A stretch of 64,000 bases of DNA, from positions 55,526,425 to 55,590,424 of the forward strand of contig CM051457.1 in NCBI GenBank assembly GCA_028274465.1, given 5' to 3'. Both the position numbers and the translations under genes were made by a program. Shown here one piece after another: positions 54,989 to 64,000 of this stretch. Source of the DNA: Plantago ovata. Its lineage: Eukaryota; Streptophyta; Magnoliopsida; Lamiales; Plantaginaceae. Within the stretch, counting starts at the first letter, position 1; each line of letters starts with the position of its first letter. Below the pieces are notes generated by a model that had not been told where the DNA came from, did not search any database, and was given only the letters and a program-made list of their open reading frames with translations.

Positions 54989-57900
54989 TTGGTGCTAAGG
55001 TACGAAAAGATTGAGTACGTCTTGGACGAGGTCATTCCCGTGTGCCCCGAAAATCAGACTGCCGATCAGGTTGCTGCTTGGAATCAAGCCAACAAGGCAA
55101 AGTCTGATAAGCATCTTGAGGATGCTAGATCCACGCAGTGTATTATGCTTGCGGCAATGAGCAATGAGCTGCAGAGGCAACATGAGAGCATGTTGCCGTA
55201 TGAGATGCTGAAGCATCTTGAGTCGCTCTTTAAGACGACAGCTAGAAGTGTTGAATTTGATTTGATCAAAGAGATACACAAATGCAAGCTCAGTGAAGGA
55301 GGGAACATGTCTGAGCATGTTCTCAAAATGATTGGTCTCTTTGAAAAGCTTGCCGATGCCGGCGTTAAGCTAGAGAACAAGATCATGGTGATCTTTGTCC
55401 TTCAATCATTGTCGAGTTCGTATTCGCAGTTCATCATTAATTACACGATGAATGCGAAGGACGTAACACTGCCTGAACTTCATAATCTGCTGAAGACATA
55501 TGATCAAACTCTTCCTAAGAAGGAAAAGTCGATCATGCTTGTTGGGCAACCGTCTAACCCAAACCCGAGAAACAAAGGTGCTAAGGGTGAGGGAAAGTCG
55601 GGAGCCAAGGCTAACACTTGGAGTGATAAGCCTAAGCGTCCGAACCAGAAAAGGAAGTTCAAGAGAAGCGGAACGGTACGCACAGATGAATGTCTTTTCT
55701 GTAAGCAGAAAGGACATTGGATGAAAGATTGCCCTAAGCTTAGGGCAGATCAAGCTAAGAAGCCACCGGCTTCTAGCTCATGTATGTTTGTTATTGAAAT
55801 GAACATGACTACTTTTGACTCCAATGGTTGGGTATTAGATACAGCCTGTGGCTCACACATTTGTAATAATGTGCAGGGACTAATTGATCACAGGCTAGTC
55901 AAGCAAGGTGAAATCGACTTGCATGTTGGGAACGGCAATCCAGTTGAAGCCAAACGCGTTGGACGCAGCAAGATAGATTTACCTTCGGGACAATGTTTAG
56001 AACTTGATAATGTTTATTTTGTTCCATCCATTGTCATAAATATTATTTCCATTCCATTGTTAGACAATATGGGTTTTTCCTTTCGATTTGCGAATAATAC
56101 TTGGTATGTTTCATTAAATGATCAGTATTATGGAAAAGCTCGCATGGTGAATGGTTTATATATTTTGCAAAGTAGTCTACCTTTATTTCAAATACATAAC
56201 AAACAACCGTCTTCAAGTAGGAAGAATAATCCATCTTATCTATGGCATTATCGACTAGGCCATATCAATGAAACACGGATTCAAAGACTAAGGAAGTTGG
56301 ACTACTTAGAACCATTTGATTTTGAATCATATGGTACATGCGAATCATGTGATAAGGGTAAGATGACGAACAAACCTTTTGTTGGACAAGGTGTTCGTGC
56401 CACTCGCTGCTTAGAGCTCATACATACTGATGTATGTGGACCTTTTTAAGTCCATGCGCGTGGGGGTTATCCTTACTTCGTTACCTTTACTGATGATTTC
56501 TCAAGGTATGGATATATTTATCTTATGAAGAATAAATCCGAGACCTTTGCGAATTTCAAGGAGTTTAGGAATGAGGTTGAGAATGAATTGAACCTAAGGA
56601 TAGTCACTCTTCGATCAGACCGAGGAGGTGAATACCTTAGTGAAGAATTTATCGACTACTTGAAGGAAAATGGAATTCAATCGCAATGGACTCCTCCTGG
56701 AACACCACAGTTAAATGGTGTGTCTGAGAGGAGGAATCGAACCCTGTTAGACATGGTAAGATCAATGATTGGGTTCTCGATTCTTCCAAAATATCTGTGG
56801 GGATATGCACTACAAACTGCAATCTACATTCTGAACCGTGTACCATCTAAATCAGTGGAGAAAACTCCTTATGAGTTATGGAAGGGAAAGAAGCCCTCAC
56901 TAGGCTATCTTAGACCTTGGGGCTGTCCTGCGATAGTCAAACTGATGCTCACTGATAAGTTAGATGCCAAGGGTGTCAAAGTATATTTCATAGGCTATCC
57001 TCGTCAGACGAGAGGCTACGAATTCTATCATGCTGAAGATCACAAGGTGATCGTATCTAGAAACGTCAAGTTTTTAGAAGCTGAATACCTCGAAGAATAG
57101 AGGTTAGATGACATGATAGAACTTGAAGAAATTCAAGACTTTGACACGCGCGAACATGAGGACTCTAAATCTTCCGATTTGGACTCAAGTTCAGTGGGAG
57201 CTTTCGAAGCAGACAAGGGTAATGATATGACACTTGCTAGGCATGTCATAGTCAGTGGGAGTCCTGTGATTAGATCAACAGTTGAAACCACACCAATAGA
57301 ACCCGTTGTCAACCAACCTGTGCAACAAGTTGCACAAGAGCAGCCTGTTGCACAGGAGCAGCCTCCCGCAAGGGAACAGAGTCGCGCCCCACGACCAGCT
57401 GCATCAGTACCCACTGATAATATTCGTATTACACGAAGCCAGAAAAGAAAAGCACCAGAACCAGTCGAGCTCCGTAGGTCGAAGAGGATCCTAAAAGGAC
57501 CTCAGAAGCAAAGCCTTATGATGGAAGACATCAGTGAACTTGATGTCGGCTTATCAGATCGGGAAGATCCCGAGACCTACAAAGAGGCAATAATTGATAT
57601 TGACTCAGACAAATGGCTAGAAGCCATGGAATTAGAAATGGACTCAATGTACCAGAACCAAGTTTGGAACTTGGTAGACTTGCCCCAAGGGGTTAGACCT
57701 ATTGGGTGCAAATGGGTCTTTAAACGAAAGATAGATGCCGATGGCAAGGTACAAACGCACAAATCTAGGCTTGTGGCGAAAGGCTACACACAAAGGTATG
57801 GCATCGATTACGATGAAACCTTTTCACCGGTAGCAAAATTGAAGTCCATTCGAATTCTGCTTGCGATAGCTGCCTACTATGATTATGAAATCTGGCAGAT

Positions 57901-59143
57901 GGATGTAAAGACTGCCTTCCTCAATGGCAACCTTGAGGAAGAGGTCTATATGGTACAGCCGGAAGGTTTTATTAGTAAAACCAGGCCAACTGCTGTATGC
58001 AAATTACAAAGATCCATCTATGGGCTAAAGCAAGCGTCAAGGAGCTGGAATATCCGCTTTGATGAAGCTGTGAAAACGTTTGACTTCATCAGAAGCAAGG
58101 AAGATCCCTGTGTCTACGCTAGGCACAGCGACAAGGGAGTCATTTTCATGATCATTTATGTTGATGACATTTTGATCATGGGAAACAATGTCTCTATGCT
58201 AGAAGAGACTAAAGTTTGGTTATCAATTACCTTCTCGATGAAGGACTTGGGTGAAGCGAACTACATCCTAGGGATCAAGATCTTTAGAGATAGATCCAAG
58301 AGGATGTTAGGAATGACACAGTCCACCTACATCGACAAAATACTAAAGCGTTATAAGATGGACGACTCAAAGAGAGGCTTTCTCCCAACTAGGCATGGGA
58401 TTGTCTTATCAGTTAAGGATGGTCCTAAAACTGATGAAGAAAGAAATGCAATGAGTCGTGTGCCCTATGCTTCGGCAGTAGGGTCTATAATGTATGCAAT
58501 GAATTGCACAAGGCCCGATCTGGCATATGCGCTTAGTGTCACTTGTCGACACCAACAGAATCCAGGAGTACCTCACTGGACTGCTGTAAAGAACATTCTT
58601 AAGTACCTTCGACGGACTAAAGAGATGTTCTTGGTGTTTGGTGGAGAACCAGAATTAAAGATGTCTGGGTATGTCGACGCTGGATTTGAATCAGATCCTG
58701 ATGACTTTATGTCACATATAGGATACGTATTCAAATTGAATGGAGGAGTTGTCTGTTGGAAGAGTTCTAAGAAAGCCACGGTTGCTGACTCATCCACAGA
58801 AGCCGAGTACATTGCTGCATCAGAAGCATCGAAAGAAGCTGTCTGGATATCAGAGTTCTTGAAGGAATTGAGGGTTGTTCCTGCTCCCAGTCCAATAACG
58901 ATTTATTGTGACAATACGGGCGACGTCGCTCAAGCTTGGGAGCCTAGATCTACAAACAAGAACAAACATGTACTTAGAAAATATCACGTTATACGTGAGA
59001 TTATAGATAGAGGAGAAGTTAGTACAGAACGTGTCTCTACCACGGACAACGTGGCAGATCCTTTCACCAAGGTCTTGTCGGTGGAAGTCCACTTAAGACA
59101 TTATGCTAATCTGGGTATTAGGCATAAAGGTGACTGGCTCTAG
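54989..59143 (+). pseudogene. gag-pol region of element H
   Basis: Domains in order: gag (to about 55680) with a CX2CX4HX4C knuckle CLFCKQKGHWMKDC (55691-55732), protease with WVLDTACGSHICNN (about 55827), GAG-pre-integrase with LWHYRLGHINETRI (about 56242), and an integrase core with [25 protein letters not shown] and [15 protein letters not shown] has KWVFKRKID, MDVKTAFLNGNL and the YVDDILIMG active site near 58159. RNase H has ADSSTEAEYIAASEA and ends near DPFTKVLS. Gene order and motifs define Ty1/copia. Most of the length is open, with about two or three breaks. Confidence 0.88.
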
Positions 59144-59157
59144 TCCAAGTGGGAGAT
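59144..59157 (+). other. Polypurine tract of element H
   Basis: A CAAGTGGGAGAT-type tract directly precedes the TGATAG start of the 3' LTR. This is the usual plus-strand priming signal in Copia elements. Confidence 0.75.
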
Positions 59158-61199
59158 TGATAGTGTATATGTCCTAGAGACAGTCCTTATTAAGGACATG
59201 GAGCCCTTATAGAGGGCATATATGTACTATTACACAGGTCAACGTAATATAATATATGTTTGTTGCTTTTACTATTGAGTATCGCTTTCATATTTATATT
59301 ACACCAGGCATGCAGCATGTCATATCTCTATTACTGTCTGTATTGATTTTAAACATGTCCCCTCGGATAGATGACCGATCACACAGATAGTGGGAGCTAT
59401 GTGAGTTATCATCTATCCCAAACTCTCCCTAGTCGAGGTTCATCTCGGATGTAGGGGTCTGAATGAACCAGACGAGACTAGTATGCGTGGAGGTTATACT
59501 TGTTGGAGCAAGTGTGAGCCGATCCCACGGCCACGGAACGGATTGTTGGACAATCGAGAAACGTTCCCATAACTGCGCATAGTTGTTCGAAGAAGGATTA
59601 TCGAACAATGGAAGTACCCACCGGTCACTCCCATCGATTTATACTCTAAACCGAAGTGTCTATGGGAACCGGTAAGTTGTCGAAGTGATGCTAGTCGTCC
59701 TTTGTACTTACATGACATTATCATCACATTTGTTGCCCCATATCCTTGGTGGACCCGTCGATGTCAGCTCTGAATAAGCAGTTGACCTAAGACACGATCC
59801 AGGATTATGGCTACATATAAATGGGGATGATAAGTGATTCTGTGAAGGATTCATCTCTCTAGTGTAGCACAGGAGAGTACTGCTCATAGTCTGCATAGTT
59901 GTGTTGGTAAAGTCACTGCCAGTGCAAATGATATATTATGATGGTCATAAGTATATCTTAACCAAGCAACTCCCTAAGACACCCGTGGATGTATTATTGG
60001 GATAGACACTTCATCGATCCTGGATAAATTCGAGCAAGTCAGATGAAGGGACGTTACCATCGCCGCGTTGAGCGCAACAGGCTTCGCAACGAAAGGGTTA
60101 GCTTTGAGAAACCTCTCAAACGTCCTCATGTATGAATATTGCAAATGGAACCGTGTAGGAATTCCATGTTGCCTAGTCCAGGACTTGCTTAATACGATGA
60201 GGCCCTATGGGTCACACTATGTGGTGATTCAGCCTATCAAAATATCCTTGAAGATGGAATCGCAATTAATTTGGAATTAATTGTGATTGATGGATTATAA
60301 TTGATTTGGAATTAATTATAATATTTGGTGGCTCAATTAATGATTTGGAATTATTAATTGAATTCGCTAATTAATTGTATTTTATGTAAATACAATTAAA
60401 GATTATATTTTAGAAATATAATAGAGGTTTGATTTGAAAGGATATGTTAATTTAGAATTAACATACGCACATGACAAAATCTACTTGGAGTTTGGATTGC
60501 TTTAGAACTATAAGTGGGTCCCAAACTCGGGACCCACCTACTGTCCCTGGGAGAGCGCGCGCGCGCGCATAGATGAGATAGGGGAAGGAGTTCGACAACT
60601 TCCTCTATTAGAAGTCCAAGGGATAAGTTAGATTTTCCTGATTGAGTTTTTATTTGATTGGGAATGAATCTAGACTTGATATTGGTTTCCCAGTGCGATA
60701 AGAATTAGATTTAGGCTTCTATTGACTACTATGTATAGTAGACTATTAGAGAGATTTTGACATAGACTTTCACAGTTATTCTACCCAGTTTTCTTAGAGA
60801 AAATAAAAAGCTCTCCCCTCCTCTATAAGCCACACGCGCGCGCGCCGCCTCACCGGAGGAATTGCCGCCCCGTCTTCTTGGTCACATAAAGAATATCCTA
60901 GCATTCTTCCGATAGGTTGTTCATCTGTGGATACCAAGGTTGAGGTTCTAGGAGCTGGAAACTAACTCTTATTGTCTTGTAGATAATCAGAGTATTGCAG
61001 ATATCTTCGACTTCGGCGAAGGAGGAGATACACCGGATTATTACAAAGACTTGGAAGCTGCTTTGGAAGTAAGGTTAGTCTTCTAATTGACGTGTTTATA
61101 TAAATACGACATATACATAATCAATTAACCTGTATGTTAAGAAAATTTTTGAAATTCCGCTGCGTACCCTAGGGGTAACTCTGACTGTATTTTCTTACA
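59158..61199 (+). repeat. 3' LTR of element H
   Basis: The LTR is 2042 bp, TGATAGTGTATATG to TTTTCTTACA, followed by the duplicated GATCA. The hairpin is at 60514-60537 and the (CG)n run is beside it. It matches the 5' LTR closely. Confidence 0.92.
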
Positions 61200-61204
61200 G
61201 ATCA

Positions 61205-62050
61205 CTCCCGAAGTTTTCTCAAACGTTCTGAAGAAGATTCTGAGAAGACTAGGGCAAGGCTTGATAGGTTGGAAGAGACACTAGGCTTGCCCAACAAAAG
61301 ATGCAAGAGTTGATCGACCGAGGAGCAAGTAGGGAGCAAGGCAAGCTGCCTAGCAACACTGAGAAGTCGATGTCCATTACCTTCGCGGGTGATCTACCTG
61401 TCGAAATCACTATCAAGAAGGTTGCTAAGTGCGAGTGTTGCAAGGGGGAAGTGGCCCCACAGGCTAAGGAAGAAAAGAAGGACCTTGGTTCTGACGAGAG
61501 TGAAGAGGAGCAAGAGGATCCCGAGCCACTCCCTCAAAGTTTCGATGTTAAGGTCGGGATTGGTGAGCTTGAAGATGTCTGTGCCACACTAGACACGGGA
61601 TCCTACTCTAATGTGCTCCCTATGAATGTGTTCAAGAAGAGTAGCCTTGGAAAACTATCTGAGCATAAGGCTATTGTGCAACTGGCGGATGGATCCTTTG
61701 TGAGACCCGAAGGCGTTGTGAAGAACGTATTGGTCAAAATTGGTGAAGCTTCTGTATACACCAATTTTGTAGTTATGCCGGCGTCTACACCTGGGATGGG
61801 GGATGTCGTTCTCTTGGGGCGAACGTTCTTGACAAAACTACGCTCCGTGATAGATATCTACCGAAGGACTTGCACCATTGAGGTGGATGGCAAGCGACAT
61901 GTGTTGCGAGCCATATCTGATCCACCTGATACTTCTCACACAATTAACTACTGTGGTCTTGCTGTCTATGTTCATTCTTATTCACAGGTTAGTGGCATGA
62001 GGAGAAGATCCATGAAGGGGAAGTCTAGTACCCTCAAGAAGAAGAGCTAG
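61205..62050 (+). pseudogene. C-terminal gag-protease region of element I
   Basis: Begins in the charged helical segment after the zinc knuckle (KMQELIDRGASREQGKL) and includes the protease region with LDTGSYSNVLP and VVLLGRTFLTKLRSVIDI. It is closely related to A, with the same basic tail ending in STLKKKS. It is largely open here; the upstream gag is separated by H and the inverted repeat. Confidence 0.8.
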
Positions 62051-62274
62051 GCGCAGACAGGAGTCGAGTCAAAGACTTTAAACAATGGCGCTATCCGGGA
62101 GGCAACCCGAAGTTTTTATCGCTTTTTATTGCTTTATTGCATGCATTCATTCTTGAACAATTTGCTTTTCATACGTGAATTTGTTCGTATCTGTGTCGTA
62201 TGTGCTTTTGTTTTTGTTTGAGTCAGCTTTTACGAGTGGTTTTATGAGTAAAATGGTTTTCGTCTCCCCACCTC

Positions 62275-62395
62275 AGGAGGTGGGGGGGCGAATCGCCCCA
62301 CGAGTCCAGAAAGCGCCGCGCTCTCTGGACGCGCGGGGCGATTCGCCCGACATGCAGGGCGATTCACCCCAGGCGTGGGGCGACTCGCCCCACGA
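62275..62395 (+). promoter_or_regulatory. Palindrome cluster upstream of the ORF2 leader in I
   Basis: Several GGGGCGATTCGCCC-type motifs lie around an inverted repeat GTCCAGA (62304-62310) / TCTGGAC (62324-62330). A TC-rich leader (about 62430-62624) and a putative intron follow. Confidence 0.6.
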
Positions 62396-62624
62396 CCCTG
62401 TAGAGAAGTAAAAACGGGGAGCTCCCCCATTTCTCTCATTTTTCTCCATCTTCTTCATCTAACTCCAAAAAATTCTCCATTTTTCAAAATATCTTCAATC
62501 CTTCATAACTTCTTCATTATTCCATCAAATTGTGTGTTCTTTAGCTTCAATCGAAGCCCATTACGTGCTATTTCTTTTCATCCGAACAAATCTCTTTCTA
62601 GTTCATTCAATCTTCGGATTTGAG

Positions 62625-63156
62625 GTAATCTCACATGAACCCTAATTTTTCAAATTTCAGGGTTTTTTGATTTATTCTTCAATTAAGTTTGTATGATGTA
62701 TGGGTTGATGATTTGTGTGATTAGAAATGTTATTCACTATCAATTGCATGTTCAATTAGGCTTGGTTTGTTGGTTTGAGATTTTTGCTATTAGATGATAT
62801 ATCTTGTTAAGCAATGTATCTTTTACTTCATTCCATGTTTAAGCTTGTGTTTGTTGGTATGAAAATGATGGGTGTAATGGTAGAATGTGATTGATGAAGT
62901 TGAGGATTTATGATGTTAGATTTTTACTATGGTATGAATTGAGCCTTGTGATTCAAGGCATTTGTTGTTAGCAAGAGCGTAATGTGATATGTGATTGTAG
63001 TATTTACATTGATATGTTGCATGATGAAGTAGCTAGACTAGACATTGGGTTTTTGAGGAGTTCGATTGTTGTAGATATCGCTCGTTTGTTCACTCGTACA
63101 TTTGCATATGCATAAGTTTGTTTTGTGTCATACAAGATACTAATTGCTGTTTGTAG
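62625..63156 (+). other. Putative intron before ORF2 of I
   Basis: GAG|GTAATC begins a 532-nt stretch ending TTTGTAG, five bases before the ORF2 ATG at 63162. Both ends match the introns of B and F. Confidence 0.6.
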
Positions 63157-63161
63157 GAATC

Positions 63162-64000
63162 ATGGTTCCAAGAGGATCAAGGAAGGTTGGGTCGAGCAAG
63201 AAGGGGAAGGGGGTAGCATCAAGCTCCCAACCTTCTCACGACATGTTCGAGTTGTCTCTAGCTGCGATAGATGTCCGACAAAGGCTCGAAGCGGAGCTAG
63301 CCGAAGGTGGGAGATCGATCATACCAAACAGGCAGATTGATATTCCGGATGAGGTAGCTCGAACGGCAGGGTACAACACGCTCTCCCGATTTGCAGCAAA
63401 AAGGAATTGGGTTGGGTATAGTTCAAACAGATTCAAGGGGTACGACGTGAGCCTCCTCCAAGAGTTCTACACTGGATTCACTGACCTCGAGGAGAAGGAG
63501 GGGGTACTAGTTCGAGGCATAATTATACCATGGACACCAGAATCAATTTCTTCATTCATCCATTTTGGGCAACGGGAGTTCACAGGGAGCAACCATGCCT
63601 ACCAATATTCGAGGTCTTCTAGGGGGATAGGAAGATACATTACAGACGTGATCTGCAACAGGTAGTACAGGTATCTAGAAATCGGAGCAGAACCCGCACG
63701 GATCCGTCAGAGCGACCTTAGCATCGAGGCTAAGGTGATGATGAAAATCTGCATCTTCAACTTGATTCCTAGGAAGAATAACACTTAGATACAGCAAAAT
63801 TACACCGAGCTCCTCTACTGCTTGATCGACAAGCATCGAATCGACATCGGTCACATCATGTATGAAGAGTATGAGCGCCACTGGGAAAAGAAGAAGAAGC
63901 CTTTCATCTTTCTGAGCTTCATCACTGCCTACTGCAAATATCATGGGGTCGAGGACATTGACGAGGGGGATTGCGAGGTCGCTGCCCTTTCACCCTCGAC
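63162..64000 (+). pseudogene. ORF2 of element I, running off the window
   Basis: The start (VPRGSRKVGSSKKGKG), the SQPSHDMFELSLAAIDVR motif, LLQEFYTGFTDLEEKEG and VRGIIIPWTPESIS follow ORF2 of B closely. The later part is recognisable but broken, with about two breaks. The end lies beyond the window. Confidence 0.7.

Larger units (their letters stand above)
51321..61199 (+). mobile_element. Ty1/copia element H, full length
   Basis: H is flanked by GATCA (51316-51320 and 61200-61204). It has LTRs of 2078 and 2042 bp, an initiator-Met type primer site, a long leader, gag-pol in Copia order (gag, protease, integrase, RT, RNase H), and a polypurine tract. The structure is complete; the reading regions carry about two or three breaks. 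A by-eye sample of the first 215 LTR positions shows about 3-4% difference, which suggests an insertion roughly 1-1.5 million years ago at usual plant rates. The clade is not assigned with confidence; the integrase and RT look Tork/TAR/Angela-like. Confidence 0.92.
51128..64000 (+). mobile_element. Athila-like element I, interrupted by Copia H
   Basis: A piece of gag lies at 51128-51320 and resumes at 61205 after H and its GATCA duplication. The protease region, palindrome cluster, leader, intron and ORF2 follow, running past the window end. The left part stops at the inverted-repeat centre. Its 5' LTR and primer site are not seen. It is broken, with a few breaks. Confidence 0.85.

Overview
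The window is plant nuclear DNA, most likely a eudicot, and appears to be repeat-packed heterochromatin. Essentially every base can be assigned to LTR retrotransposons nested in one another, plus one LINE fragment. I found no host gene, tRNA or rRNA. The plant call rests on Athila-like Ty3/gypsy elements with a tRNA-Asp type primer site, Copia elements with an initiator-Met type primer site, and a gag-distal ORF resembling the 'putative plant transposon protein' family.

Layout. Positions 1-1075 are the 3' noncoding end of an Athila-like element. From 1075 to 29885 lies an old SIRE/Maximus-like Copia element (D) with gag, protease, integrase, RT, RNase H and an env-like region. It is split by minus-strand Athila-like element B (5218-25304, target duplication AATCG). 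B in turn holds A in its 3' LTR (6211-12288, TCCTC) and C in its gag (16990-22837, GTGCA). At 29886 another Athila-like element (F) starts. It carries a second gag-protease-ORF2 block inside itself and ends at a microhomology junction near 40227. Next come a SIRE-type LTR piece, a minus-strand partial LTR of the H family (G1), the 3' end of a diverged Athila-like element (J, LTR 42957-44223), an H-family LTR/leader remnant, an L1-type LINE remnant (44856-45958) and a second SIRE-like copy (E, 45959-48951). From 48952 to 53398 there is a large inverted repeat with 2.18-kb arms. Its right arm contains the 5' LTR of H (51321-61199, GATCA), a Copia element sitting in the gag of Athila-like element I. 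The downstream half of I runs to the window edge.

How the parts relate. By-eye LTR comparison of short samples gives about 5% for B and about 2-4% for A, C and H. This agrees with the nesting order (D before B before A and C) and suggests insertions over roughly the last one to two million years at commonly used plant LTR rates. These are rough estimates, not full alignments.

The most interesting content is the Athila-like family itself. No copy here encodes RT, RNase H or integrase. Copies carry gag-protease alone (A), a different gag-like ORF (C), or gag-protease plus a separate ORF2 (B, F, I). ORF2 is preceded by a conserved TC-rich leader and a GT-AG intron of about 530-550 nt. Clusters of the palindrome GGGCGA-W-TCGCCC lie upstream of both the LTR TATA boxes and the ORF2 leader. 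The 3' noncoding region holds two 22-nt hairpins whose loops vary while the stems are kept, each followed by a copy of the polypurine-tract core.
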